64,000 bases of DNA, from the NCBI GenBank assembly GCA_035758825.1, contig DASTWA010000002.1:229147-293146 (forward strand). The letters are read 5' to 3'. Position 1 is the first letter of the stretch. Each line of letters starts with the position of its first letter. Shown here in pieces: positions 32,021 to 40,287 of this stretch. Origin of the DNA: JARIHD01 sp035758825 (GTDB lineage: Bacteria; Patescibacteriota; Saccharimonadia; Saccharimonadales; UBA4665). The position numbers and the translations under genes are program-made. The notes below the pieces were generated by a model. The model did not search any database, was not told where the DNA came from, and saw only the letters and a list, made by a program, of their open reading frames with translations.

Positions 32021-33007
32021 CTAACTGCGCAGGGCGGCAATATACTCGGGGCTGGCAAGCTGACAATGCTCCAAAAACTCAGCCAGGCCTTCGCGGAGCA
32101 TCCATGCCTGGAGTTCGTAATCCTCGGCATCTGCCGGAGCATCATCGGGAAGTTGGTTGAGCTTGGCGCTCTCGATAGTCGTAGGGTCAAGAATGGCGGC
32201 CGCCTTCATCTTTTCAGATGGCACAAAGTGGCTAGCGTTGTCTTCCATGTACTCCGTCAGTACTTCTTCCTGCTTGGCATATTTATCGGGGGCATCTTCC
32301 TTGAGTTTTTTATCCGGGCGGATACGGGCAAAGCGCAATGGAGCATCCGGGTGGTCGCGTTCGTCGGATGTCCCGACAAATCGGATAATGCGCCCATCAT
32401 GCGTAACCACCACGCGCTCAACCATCATCTTTGAACCATTAGTATGTGACGGGTCGCCTGGCACATCCCCGGTCTCGGGATCGATGTCTTCCAGCTCGTC
32501 CAAAAGATTGTCGTGTTGGGGCTTGGCGCTTGGAGCGTCCTCATCTTCGTCGGCCTGGCCGATGGCTTCGGGAGCATCGCCCGCAGGATATTCACGGCGC
32601 AAGATTGTCCAACATGCGGCAAACACCTTTTCGTTTACGTCGCCGGGAAGCGGATGACGCCAGCTACGATTGCGCAACGTTAGGTCGACCACGAGCACAT
32701 CAGGTTGGAGGTTGCGCGCAATTTCCTCGGGGCCGGTAAATGGAATCGGGTCGCCTTCACCGTCGTACTGTTGGCGCATCGTTCCTCCGGCTGCTTCACG
32801 TGCATCCCGATAGGCATTCGCGACTACAGGACCCCAGCCCTTCGCGACCTCCAGCGTTTCGCCCCACTCACGCCTCCACTCCTCAAGTTCGGCTGCGTAT
32901 ACGTCCTGCTCGGAAGAGTCCAGTTGCACGTTAGGCTGCATTTTATCTACATCAATGAATCCAACATGTTCAGGGCCGTCATGAAAGCCTTCGTGCGGTA
33001 ATGCCAT
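32021..33007 (-). CDS. acidic hypothetical protein
   Basis: A 328-residue acidic protein. Residues about 30-160 may form a folded domain (Trp-rich EEWRREWGETLEVAKGWG; later PDVLVVDLTLRNRSWRHPLPGDVNEKVFAACWTIL in part), followed by an Asp/Glu-rich linker (about 160-200) and a second segment with RVVVTHDGRIIRFVGTSDE. No known domain, signal or membrane span is seen. The SD AGAGG precedes the ATG, and the promoter at 33045-33073 is near consensus. The function is unknown. Confidence 0.65.
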   Translation of the reverse strand: MALPHEGFHDGPEHVGFIDVDKMQPNVQLDSSEQDVYAAELEEWRREWGETLEVAKGWGPVVANAYRDAREAAGGTMRQQYDGEGDPIPFTGPEEIARNLQPDVLVVDLTLRNRSWRHPLPGDVNEKVFAACWTILRREYPAGDAPEAIGQADEDEDAPSAKPQHDNLLDELEDIDPETGDVPGDPSHTNGSKMMVERVVVTHDGRIIRFVGTSDERDHPDAPLRFARIRPDKKLKEDAPDKYAKQEEVLTEYMEDNASHFVPSEKMKAAAILDPTTIESAKLNQLPDDAPADAEDYELQAWMLREGLAEFLEHCQLASPEYIAALRS

Positions 33008-33044
33008 CAGAAACCTCTTTCGGAATAAAAATTACTAGATGTCT

Positions 33045-33073
33045 ATTATACAACCGATACCCCTTTCGGTCAA
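33045..33073 (-). promoter_or_regulatory. promoter of 32021-33007
   Basis: Minus strand: -35 TTGACC (33068-33073), 17-bp spacer, -10 TATAAT (33045-33050). Confidence 0.75.
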
Positions 33074-33098
33074 GGGCGTTGGGTTATCCGTTCTTCTC

Positions 33099-33881
33099 CT
33101 ACGACAATGCACGGCCTTTGAGAGCCTTGAGGGTCAGTTCGGTCCGTTGCCGGGCATAGGTGCAAAACTCGCAGGGGCCGCCCATAATACTCTCGCCCAT
33201 AGGCGGCATTTCACCCTCCATGCAGGCCTTCATCTGTACCAATGTTGGCTCTAGCCAGTCGGTATTGCCGGTATACGGTATGAGTTTGGTCCTAAATTCC
33301 ACCCGGTCAAAAAAACCATCCAGATCCATCCGCCCGTTGGTGTACACAAAATAGCCGGTATCGTTGACCGGCAAACCGTTCTGGCGCAAAAGCCATTGGT
33401 AGACTTCCATTTGACGCTTGTAGCTGATTTGCCAACCGGCGCTGATGCTTACGTCCTTATCTTTGGCGGTAGCTTTGTAGTCGACGACGATAACTTCTCC
33501 CTGCTGGTTGACCCACAGGTCGTCTACGGCGCCAAAAACCAACAAATTCGTCGGTTGGTGCAGGGCCTGCACCCCGACAAATGTTTCACGCCAATCATCC
33601 AGCTTGTCGTGTGCAAATGGCAAGGCGTCGACTTCGTATTCAACCATAATCGGGTGCGGTTCCCCCTTTGCCCGGTAGGTATCGAACTCCTTTTTGAACA
33701 GTTCGTCGATAGCTTTGTTGATGTTGAAGGGCGGACCACTAGGCTGTTTGATCTTGAGGCGGACGTCCAGCCAAAAACAGCGCGGACACTGCTTGTACAG
33801 CTCGATTTTGCTCCGGCTGACCTTGAATGGCGCCTTTTGCCCCGGTTTGTACGGTATTGACCGCTCCCTCCAGTAATTCAT
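33099..33881 (-). CDS. PD-(D/E)XK nuclease-family protein (RecB/Cas4-like)
   Basis: A 260-residue protein with the RecB-nuclease core: GAVDDLWV (D120/D121), VVDYKAT (D134, K136) and a QxxxY motif (Q157). Cysteines C32 and C35 near the N-terminus and C237 and C240 near the C-terminus are placed like the iron-sulfur ligands of AddB/Cas4 nucleases. No cas gene or repeat array is nearby, so a repair role is more likely. An extended -10 TGgTACAAT (33890-33898) ends 8 nt before the ATG: leaderless type. Confidence 0.82.
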   Translation of the reverse strand: MNYWRERSIPYKPGQKAPFKVSRSKIELYKQCPRCFWLDVRLKIKQPSGPPFNINKAIDELFKKEFDTYRAKGEPHPIMVEYEVDALPFAHDKLDDWRETFVGVQALHQPTNLLVFGAVDDLWVNQQGEVIVVDYKATAKDKDVSISAGWQISYKRQMEVYQWLLRQNGLPVNDTGYFVYTNGRMDLDGFFDRVEFRTKLIPYTGNTDWLEPTLVQMKACMEGEMPPMGESIMGGPCEFCTYARQRTELTLKALKGRALS

Positions 33882-33899
33882 AGGTCTCTATTGTACCAG

Positions 33900-34487
33900 C
33901 TATTTGCCCTGATGACGTACAACGCGAGGACCGATTTCCTTTAGGATGGCCTTGGCGGCTTTTTGCAGGTCCGCCTGCATCTGCGGGTAGGCGCTGACCG
34001 GCGCCCCAATAACGATCAGCCGCAGGTGGTCATCCATAATTTCGACGTCAAACGTGTACATAGCACCCGTAAGGGCACGAAGAACCTCGGGCGTCAGCAT
34101 ACGCTTAACGAGTTTTTTGTCGCGCTGGGCGGCGTACGCCCGGAAATACCGGTCAAAATCATTTTCCAGGAATATAACGTCTTCGTCCGCAAGCAAAAAA
34201 TCCGGGCGGCCCTGACGGTCATTGGCGTAGGAGTCCAAGTATATATGCGGCAGCCTCCCCGGCAGATGGATGTCCATGCCGGCAAAAACCGATCCGTCCC
34301 CCAAACGGAACAGCACATCTCCAACTTCGTACGAATAACGGTGGCGCTTGACCCTCATTGATCCGGGACGGACAGCGGATGCGGCGCGGCGTTTTGCCAT
34401 GGGCCATAGCCAGAGCAGGAACCCCACCAGACCCCCAAAAATGAACATTGCGCCAAGTAGTACGCGGCTCCCGGGATCTCCTGTCAC
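33900..34487 (-). CDS. membrane-anchored hypothetical protein
   Basis: A 195-residue protein with one N-terminal membrane span (about 8-30), a basic stretch, then a soluble alpha/beta domain containing DFLLADEDVIFLENDFDRYF in shortened form and a late LRLIVIGAPVSAYPQM. I do not recognise a family. The start is GTG, overlapping the stop of the TrmA-family gene in GTGA, so it is translated as part of the unit that begins at the heliorhodopsin gene. Confidence 0.7.
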   Translation of the reverse strand: MTGDPGSRVLLGAMFIFGGLVGFLLWLWPMAKRRAASAVRPGSMRVKRHRYSYEVGDVLFRLGDGSVFAGMDIHLPGRLPHIYLDSYANDRQGRPDFLLADEDVIFLENDFDRYFRAYAAQRDKKLVKRMLTPEVLRALTGAMYTFDVEIMDDHLRLIVIGAPVSAYPQMQADLQKAAKAILKEIGPRVVRHQGK

Positions 34488-35737
34488 GGCCTACGCTCCA
34501 GAACAGCTAACGTCTCGATGTGCGGCGTGTGCGGGAAGAAGTTAAACGATGCAAAATACGTAGTTTCATAAGCAGGGCTGAGCTTAGCAAGATCGCGGGC
34601 TTGGGTAGCTGGGTTACAGCTCAAATACACTACCTTGGGCGGCAAGGCCTCCAGTGTCTGAGCGACGACCTTATCGTGGAGACCGGCTCGCGGCGGGTCA
34701 AAGATGACCGGCTTGTCGGGTGTGATGTACTCCAGCGCTTTTTCGGTGGATGCCTCTACCACATTAGCCGCAAGGCCGCTGGCTTCGGCATTCACCCTGG
34801 CCATAGCTGCGGTCGCCGGATCCAGCTCAACAAGGTCGACTTTGCTGGCGGCGACGCTTAAGCCGATGCTCCCCGTCCCGGCATACATGTCGACGACCGT
34901 GTCATTGGCGGGCAAATGGTCTTTAATCCGCTGCAAGGCGGCTTCAAAAACCGGCAGGTTGACCTGAAAGAATGAATCACCGTCATATACGAACGGCTTG
35001 CCGAGCAACGTATCGCGCAGTTGGCACTCACCGGCCTCCTGCAGCAATGCGGTCGGCACCGACGCTGGACTCTTGGGGTTGGAATGATACACGCGCAGCC
35101 CCTGTACGCCGAGTGGCAATTGTAGTTCAACAAACGATTCCGGCTTAACAAACAGAGACACGACAGCCGCGCCGTCTTGACTGCACCGAACAATTATTGT
35201 CTTCAGGTCACCCGCCCGTACGTCATGCTTTTGGAGCTCGGCAAGTATCACATTCGCTGCCCTATCGACGGCAGGCAGCGCCAATTCACTGCCCTTGACG
35301 ATACTTTTGCGGTGCGAACCGCGATTATGCAGCGCCAAATGCAAACCGTCATCATCGCCCCAAAATGAATACTCCATTTTGTTACGGTAATGCCAGTCAT
35401 CGCCGGCCGATGTCATATTGAAAGCCGGCAGCGCAACATGGGCCTGGGTGAACAGCTCTTCTACGATGCGTTTTTTGTAGTCGTTTTCGGCGTCCAGCGG
35501 GATGATCTGCCACGGGCTGGTCGCCAGATAGTTCGGCTCACGAGGCTCGATGCGCAGCGGCGACGCCTGCAAAACCTCCTCGGCGATAGCCTCGGCATAC
35601 GAACGCTTACCCTTGAGGATTCGCACATTTACCCGCTCGCCCGGCAGCGCTCCCCATACGAATACTTTCCGGCCATCAGGCAAAACCCCGAGGCCTTGCC
35701 CGCCATGTACGAGCTTGTCGACTTCAACTTCAATCAT
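34484..35737 (-). CDS. TrmA/RlmD-family RNA (uracil-C5) methyltransferase
   Basis: A 417-residue RNA methyltransferase. An N-terminal TRAM domain (about 1-58, VDKLVHGGQGLGVLPDGRKVFV in part) is followed by the central fold and the SAM domain with DMYAGTGSIGLSVA, and the catalytic Cys in VYLSCNPATQARDL; the C-terminal FPHTPHIETLAVL is typical. The four cysteines that bind the iron-sulfur cluster in E. coli RlmD are not seen. Target 23S rRNA or tRNA uracil cannot be told. The SD AGGGAAG precedes the ATG. Confidence 0.9.
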   Translation of the reverse strand: MIEVEVDKLVHGGQGLGVLPDGRKVFVWGALPGERVNVRILKGKRSYAEAIAEEVLQASPLRIEPREPNYLATSPWQIIPLDAENDYKKRIVEELFTQAHVALPAFNMTSAGDDWHYRNKMEYSFWGDDDGLHLALHNRGSHRKSIVKGSELALPAVDRAANVILAELQKHDVRAGDLKTIIVRCSQDGAAVVSLFVKPESFVELQLPLGVQGLRVYHSNPKSPASVPTALLQEAGECQLRDTLLGKPFVYDGDSFFQVNLPVFEAALQRIKDHLPANDTVVDMYAGTGSIGLSVAASKVDLVELDPATAAMARVNAEASGLAANVVEASTEKALEYITPDKPVIFDPPRAGLHDKVVAQTLEALPPKVVYLSCNPATQARDLAKLSPAYETTYFASFNFFPHTPHIETLAVLERRP

Positions 35738-35749
35738 ATCTTCCCTAAA

Positions 35750-36379
35750 TTATAACTTGCGTTTGGTAAATACGGCCAGCAATTCTGACGGCTTGTCTAC
35801 GAGAGCAAAAGGGTGGTACGTCGCAAGTGCCTCCTTGGCTTGGTACCCCCACGTAACGGCGACCGGCTCCACGCCGGCTCTGCTGGCCGCCACAACGTCG
35901 CGCACCTCGTCGCCGACGTAATAGCATGTTTTGGGATCGAGATGATGGTGCCGCATTGTCTTCTTTAATGCCGCAGCCTTGTTAAACACCCCGACGTTGC
36001 CTTGGACATTGTCAAAAAAGCGCTCCAAATCATTCGCCCGCAAAAATGTTCGGACGTTCTGTTCGCTGTTGGAACTCATGACCAGGAGCTGGTAGTCATC
36101 ACGGTTATGCAAGGCTTCGAGGACGCCGGGCATACCCCTAAATGGCCGCACTTCGTGAATGCGTTCGTGCATCTTTTGGCGACCCTGCAGGATCAGCCTT
36201 GGCATGCGGTGAATAGGAATACGCAGCTCGCGCACAACCTTGGTCAAAGGAAATTGCTTGTAGTAGTTGATGACTTCGTCGCTGGGACGCGAGACGCCGG
36301 CAATCTCCTCGGCGATTTCGAGCATAAGCTCAAAACTGTCGGCGATCGTCCCGTCGAAGTCGAAGATGATTGTCTTCAC
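35750..36379 (-). CDS. HAD hydrolase, phosphoglycolate phosphatase-like
   Basis: A 209-residue HAD-IA phosphatase. Motif I IIFDFDGTIADSF gives the DxD pair (D8, D10); motif II VMSSNS lies near residue 101, the lysine motif near 140 and motif IV YYVGDEVRDVVAA near 155. The helical cap between motifs I and II is of the Gph/PpaX size. The start is GTG, 16 nt after the heliorhodopsin stop, so it belongs to that unit. The substrate is unknown. Confidence 0.87.
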   Translation of the reverse strand: MKTIIFDFDGTIADSFELMLEIAEEIAGVSRPSDEVINYYKQFPLTKVVRELRIPIHRMPRLILQGRQKMHERIHEVRPFRGMPGVLEALHNRDDYQLLVMSSNSEQNVRTFLRANDLERFFDNVQGNVGVFNKAAALKKTMRHHHLDPKTCYYVGDEVRDVVAASRAGVEPVAVTWGYQAKEALATYHPFALVDKPSELLAVFTKRKL

Positions 36380-36395
36380 TAGGCAGTGTCCTTAC

Positions 36396-37208
36396 TTACG
36401 GTCGCAGAGCTCCGGCAAAAATCTGCCAGGCCAACAATGTTTTGGCGACCAAGCTCAGAACCATGTACATACGTTCGCCGTACAGGTAATCCTTCCACTT
36501 GCCCACCTTTTTGTATTGCAGGTACATGTTCACGGCAAAGCTGCTAAACAGCACGAACATGCTGAGATAAATCCAGTAAACGAAGCTTGGGATGTCACCG
36601 CTGCCATAGATATTGGCGGCCCACACATAAAAACCAAAGACAAACCATGGCACGATGCCGGCAACGCATCCGATTACATAGACTAGCCAATTGGGTTTGT
36701 TCTTGCCTTGGTTGTACACTTCCATAGCCAAGCCCAAGAGGTTCATGATAGCGTCCAAAGCAAAGATCATCAGCAGCGTCGAAAGATCGGCGACCCCGCT
36801 TAGTACGGCGATTCCAACCATCATCGTGCTGGCGCTCAGGGCATACTCGATCCAACGGGCCTTATTGATTTTGCGCTTCAGGTCAGCCTCGTAACGGTTG
36901 CGGTAAATAGTCGCAATAACAGCATGGGCGATCGCCGACATAAAGAAGAATACCGCTACCAGGTAGCCTAAGTTAATATCAAACAGATGGCGCGCTGCAC
37001 CGCTTAGCACCGGATGCCCGGCGAGCTCCGAGGAGATCGGATCGAGCGTAAGGTAACTGGTCTGCACCGGAAATACCTTAGTAGTACTGAGCAGCAGGAT
37101 GACCGCACCCTGGATTGCATGAATAAATGCCAGCCACACATTCCAGTTATGGAGGCCGGGCAGCGTGATCGGGTTTTTTTGTTTCGTTTCTGCGGAAGTT
37201 TTAGCCAT
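36396..37208 (-). CDS. heliorhodopsin
   Basis: A 270-residue seven-helix retinal protein of the heliorhodopsin family, whose members have an inverted topology and a slow photocycle and do not pump ions. The Schiff-base lysine is K256 in VLSLVAKTLLAWQIF; the counterion is E121 in ARWIEYALSAS; H30 and H95 match the conserved histidines of 48C12 (H23, H80). The CVAGIVPW and MYLQYKKVGKW motifs also fit. No retinal-synthesis gene is in the window. TGcTACACT lies 6 nt before the ATG, so the message is leaderless. It heads a unit with a HAD phosphatase and a TrmA-type methyltransferase. Confidence 0.93.
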   Translation of the reverse strand: MAKTSAETKQKNPITLPGLHNWNVWLAFIHAIQGAVILLLSTTKVFPVQTSYLTLDPISSELAGHPVLSGAARHLFDINLGYLVAVFFFMSAIAHAVIATIYRNRYEADLKRKINKARWIEYALSASTMMVGIAVLSGVADLSTLLMIFALDAIMNLLGLAMEVYNQGKNKPNWLVYVIGCVAGIVPWFVFGFYVWAANIYGSGDIPSFVYWIYLSMFVLFSSFAVNMYLQYKKVGKWKDYLYGERMYMVLSLVAKTLLAWQIFAGALRP

Positions 37209-37214
37209 ATGTTT

Positions 37215-37223
37215 AGTGTAGCA
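37215..37223 (-). promoter_or_regulatory. extended -10 promoter of the heliorhodopsin unit
   Basis: Minus strand TGCTACACT, then six bases, then the ATG. Confidence 0.6.
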
Positions 37224-37281
37224 CGCTATGGCCCGGGTCTATAAAGGCCGGCGGCATTGCAGACAGTCAAGGGCCCCTCTG

Positions 37282-37309
37282 TTTACAACAGTTTGTTATC
37301 TGTTATAGT
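37282..37309 (+). promoter_or_regulatory. promoter of the ABC-F gene
   Basis: -35 TTTACA (37282-37287), 16-bp spacer, extended -10 TGtTATAGT (37301-37309). The ATG at 37319 is 9 nt farther on, with no Shine-Dalgarno. Confidence 0.65.
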
Positions 37310-37318
37310 GAGACTTCT

Positions 37319-38974
37319 ATGCTGTTAACTGTAGACATCTCCCAAAAAATAATCGGCAGCAAGCAGCTGTTTAAGAATCTTCGGTTCTCGCTGGACGATA
37401 AAGAAAAAATTGCCATTATCGGACGCAACGGCGTGGGCAAGACCACGCTCTTTGGCATGCTCGACGGCAGCGACACTGATTTTGCCGGCAGCATCACCTA
37501 TCGGCATGGCGTGCGGGTCGTCGCTACGCGCCAGGAGCACCATGACATCGGCGAGCTGACAGCGGTCGAATACATCGTCCAGAATCTCCCCGAATATGCC
37601 CGGCTCAAACGCATCCTCGATACTTACCCCGAGACGATGGGAGACGACATGCGCAAGATTACTGTGTACAGCGAAGCCTTGGAACGTTTTTCGCAGTTGG
37701 ATTACTACACAGCCGAGGACCGCGTCCGCCGCTCACTCGACGATTACCAGCTGGCGGCAGCAGCTGATCTGCCCATGCGCAGCCTGTCGGGCGGCCAAAA
37801 ACGGTTCGTGGAACTTATCCGCGTCGAACACTCGGACGCCGGCCTGGCCCTCATCGACGAACCGACGAACCATATGGATTACGTAGCCAAGGCGGCATTC
37901 TTAAGATGGTTCGCTGCCTGCAAACACGCCGTGATTGTCATCACACATGACCGCGACCTGCTCAAGGAGGTGTCGCGCGTCATCGAAATCAAGGACCAGG
38001 CGGCGTTTAACTTCCCGGGCAATTACGATGCCTACCTGGCCCAGAATGCCATGCGCACGGCCAGCGACCTGAACGAATACGATACCGTCCAACGGCGTAT
38101 CGTCAACATCAAGAAACAAATCCAATACGCCCGCAGCAAAAAAGCCTCGTGGGGCGGAACAGCCGACAAAAAGAACCCCTTCGTGGTTATGGAGACCAAG
38201 CTCCTCAAGGAGTTGCAGGAGCTGGAGGGCCAGGAACGGCCATCGTTTTGGATTGACCAGGAATCGGTGTCCGACTTGCGGCCGAACATTGAGCAGAGTT
38301 ATCAAAAACACAAGGCCAAAACCATCCGGATCCGCCGCCTTGCCGGTGACGAGCGCCGCCGCGAACTTTTGCAGCTTCGCGAAGTCCAAGCCGGCTATAC
38401 CCGCCCGCTGTTTACACCACTGAACGTCAGTGTCCAAACGGGCGACTGCTTTCAGATTGTAGGCCGGAACGGCACCGGCAAAACGACATTGGTAAAGACA
38501 ATCTTGGCGGCCATGGACAACCCCAAACCGCACACTCTGCTTGGCGGCAAGATTATCCTGGACAGCAAGCTACGCATAAACACCTACGAACAGGAGATCA
38601 GCCCAGCCATACTTGGCCTTACCCTGGCCCAGGCTATCGAACACATCTATGCACAATACGACCTCAGTATTACGGCAGAAGAGATCATGCGCATCCTCAG
38701 TGACTACCTTTTTGACCCCTATGGTGACCGAGAGCACCTGGTCAGCAATCTTTCCGGCGGCCAGAAGGCGCGCTTGCAGCTCATCAAACTCTTCACCAAC
38801 AAGCCCAACCTCATCATTCTCGACGAACCGACAAACCACCTGGATCTGCCGTCTATCGAGGAGCTCGAGAGCGCTCTCAGGCAGTACAAAGGCGCCCTGC
38901 TCTACATTAGCCACGACAGCTATCTTGCCCGGCATTTGGGTGGCGAAAAAGTAGTCATCCAGCCATTGGCATAA
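37319..38974 (+). CDS. ABC-F family ATPase
   Basis: A 551-residue soluble protein with two ABC domains on one chain and no membrane spans, as in ABC-F translation factors (EttA, Uup, antibiotic-resistance types). Walker A motifs are GRNGVGKT (35-42) and GRNGTGKT (around 383), each with LSGGQ-type signatures (LSGGQKRFVELIR and LSGGQKARLQLIK) and Walker B followed by DEPTNHMD/DEPTNHLD. The inter-domain linker (about 240-345) is long and charged, as needed to reach the ribosome. The leaderless-type promoter is its own. Confidence 0.92.
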   Translation: MLLTVDISQKIIGSKQLFKNLRFSLDDKEKIAIIGRNGVGKTTLFGMLDGSDTDFAGSITYRHGVRVVATRQEHHDIGELTAVEYIVQNLPEYARLKRILDTYPETMGDDMRKITVYSEALERFSQLDYYTAEDRVRRSLDDYQLAAAADLPMRSLSGGQKRFVELIRVEHSDAGLALIDEPTNHMDYVAKAAFLRWFAACKHAVIVITHDRDLLKEVSRVIEIKDQAAFNFPGNYDAYLAQNAMRTASDLNEYDTVQRRIVNIKKQIQYARSKKASWGGTADKKNPFVVMETKLLKELQELEGQERPSFWIDQESVSDLRPNIEQSYQKHKAKTIRIRRLAGDERRRELLQLREVQAGYTRPLFTPLNVSVQTGDCFQIVGRNGTGKTTLVKTILAAMDNPKPHTLLGGKIILDSKLRINTYEQEISPAILGLTLAQAIEHIYAQYDLSITAEEIMRILSDYLFDPYGDREHLVSNLSGGQKARLQLIKLFTNKPNLIILDEPTNHLDLPSIEELESALRQYKGALLYISHDSYLARHLGGEKVVIQPLA

Positions 38975-38977
38975 CCG

Positions 38978-39064
38978 TTGTGCGCATGATTGCACACAAA
39001 CCATCATACCTGTGGCTGGGGTGTGAAAAACTTTTGTGCAAAACATGCACAAATAGTGTATACT
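38978..39064 (+). promoter_or_regulatory. two operator-like inverted repeats and -10 of the TrmB-type regulator
   Basis: Site 2: TTGTGCA-aaaca-TGCACAA (39034-39052), a perfect 7-bp inverted repeat over the -35 region. Site 1: TTGTGC-N7-TGCACA (38978-38996), imperfect. Their centres are about 56 bp apart, near 5.3 helical turns. The -10 TATACT (39059-39064) ends 7 nt before the ATG at 39072. Autoregulation is the simple reading. Confidence 0.6.
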
Positions 39065-39071
39065 AGGTGAT

Positions 39072-39854
39072 ATGCTCGACGAAACTACCGCCGTCCAAAC
39101 CTACTTCGCCAAACTGGGGCTCAGCAAGGAGATCGCCGATCTCTACCTCTCCCTTTACGCGAACGGCCCCCAAAATATTTCGGAACTATCCCGCACGTCG
39201 GGCGTAGAACGCACCCGCATCTATCGGCTTATAGACACGCTTCTTTCTTCTAACCTTATCGAAGTTGAATCCGGCCATAAACGAGGCATCATCAAAGCGG
39301 CGCCGATTGCCAACCTAAGCATCCTCATTAGTCAGCGCGAGCAAGAACTTAAAAGCCTGCAGGATGAACTGGGCCTCATCGAACAAGTACTGGCACGGAA
39401 CTCACTCAGTTCTCCGGCCACCCGGGTGCAGTTCTTCAAGGGTCCGGAGGGTGTAAAACAAATCTATTGGAACGAAACCAAAGCCACGACTGACGTCTTG
39501 GCGATTCTACACGAAAATATGCAGGTCAAAACCAACTCGCGATTCTTTGAACGCTGGGTCGCCCGGTGTAATGAACGGAATATAAACTTCCGCGGCATCG
39601 TGGACGACGCCTTTTTGACCAGCCAAAAACGCTGGTATAGCGCCCACGACAACGAGCAGCTCAAGAACTGGCAACAACGGTACATCCCAAAAGATATTTT
39701 TGCCATTAGCCACGGCATGGTGGTCTACGACAACGTCGTCGTCTACTTTAACTGGAAGGACGACGAGGTATTCGGTGTCGAGATCCATAACGAAGAAATT
39801 GCCGCCTCACAGCGACAATTCTTCGAGCTACTCTGGCAAAAAGCTACTCCGTAA
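39072..39854 (+). CDS. TrmB-family transcriptional regulator
   Basis: A 260-residue protein. The N-terminal winged helix (about 8-75: LGLSKEIADLYLSLYANGPQNI in part, then SGVERTRIYRLIDTL as recognition helix) is followed by a coiled linker (LISQREQELKSLQDELG) and a C-terminal ligand-type domain (RVQFFKGPEGVKQIYWNE onward), the TrmB arrangement. The family is common in archaea and some bacteria, often sugar-responsive. Two inverted repeats in its own promoter suggest autoregulation; the next gene converges and overlaps its tail by 11 bp. Other targets are not visible. Confidence 0.85.
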   Translation: MLDETTAVQTYFAKLGLSKEIADLYLSLYANGPQNISELSRTSGVERTRIYRLIDTLLSSNLIEVESGHKRGIIKAAPIANLSILISQREQELKSLQDELGLIEQVLARNSLSSPATRVQFFKGPEGVKQIYWNETKATTDVLAILHENMQVKTNSRFFERWVARCNERNINFRGIVDDAFLTSQKRWYSAHDNEQLKNWQQRYIPKDIFAISHGMVVYDNVVVYFNWKDDEVFGVEIHNEEIAASQRQFFELLWQKATP

Positions 39855-40146
39855 CGGTGACTTCTCTCCAAAATGCCACATAATTTGAAAAGTCTTTTTT
39901 GACGATATCAATTGCCGTCGGTTTGGGGTTTGGGTAGCTCCAGGCGTTATCCTGGCTAAAGTCGCCATTTTGGCCGACATTGAAGTACTGGCAAACGCCT
40001 TTCCATGGACAAGTGTACGGCGTAGGGCTTTTTTGCAGAAACTCCCGCTTTACGCTCTGGGGCGGGAAATACCAGTTCCCTTCGATGTAGATAAGGTCTT
40101 CTTTGGGTGCCTCGGCTATAACAATGTCTTTCCAAATAGCTTTCAT
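39844..40146 (-). CDS. DUF427 domain protein
   Basis: A 100-residue protein of the DUF427 family: KAIWKDIVIAEAP at the start, an EGNWYFPPQSV segment, TYTCPWKGVC-like centre (YTCPWKGVCQYF) and a C-terminal WSYPNPKP. The family is small, widespread and without known biochemistry. I use the ATG at 40146, since a TATACT box (40153-40158) ends 6 nt before it; the longer frame upstream is not family sequence. Its end overlaps the convergent TrmB-type gene by 11 bp. Confidence 0.85.
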   Translation of the reverse strand: MKAIWKDIVIAEAPKEDLIYIEGNWYFPPQSVKREFLQKSPTPYTCPWKGVCQYFNVGQNGDFSQDNAWSYPNPKPTAIDIVKKDFSNYVAFWREVTVTE

Positions 40147-40152
40147 ATAATA

Positions 40153-40211
40153 AGTATAGCTTAAGCGGCAAAGTCCAAACCATTGAATAATATTTAATAT
40201 CATTGTATAAT
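40153..40211. promoter_or_regulatory. divergent promoters of DUF427 gene and membrane-protein module A
   Basis: Minus strand: TATACT (40153-40158) for the DUF427 gene. Plus strand: -35 TTGAAT (40183-40188), 17-bp spacer, -10 TATAAT (40206-40211), giving a leader of about 70 nt for 40288-40815. Confidence 0.7.
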
Positions 40212-40251
40212 CTGCAAGTTCGATTCCAGAGGTTTTGGACTCGTTCTTTTC

Positions 40252-40264
40252 AAGCATGTCAGAC
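40252..40264. repeat. 5' complementary word of module A
   Basis: AAGCATGTCAGAC lies between promoter and ribosome site of 40288-40815 and is the exact reverse complement of 40911-40923. It shares the core CATGTCAG with the word pair of module B. Confidence 0.85.
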
Positions 40265-40287
40265 AGCTCTTCAAAGGAGTGTGTAAA

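Noticed and set aside
40213..40240. GTTCGATTCC, a tRNA T-arm-like string
   Set aside because: The flanking stem bases do not pair and no acceptor or anticodon arm can be drawn around it. It lies in the leader of module A.
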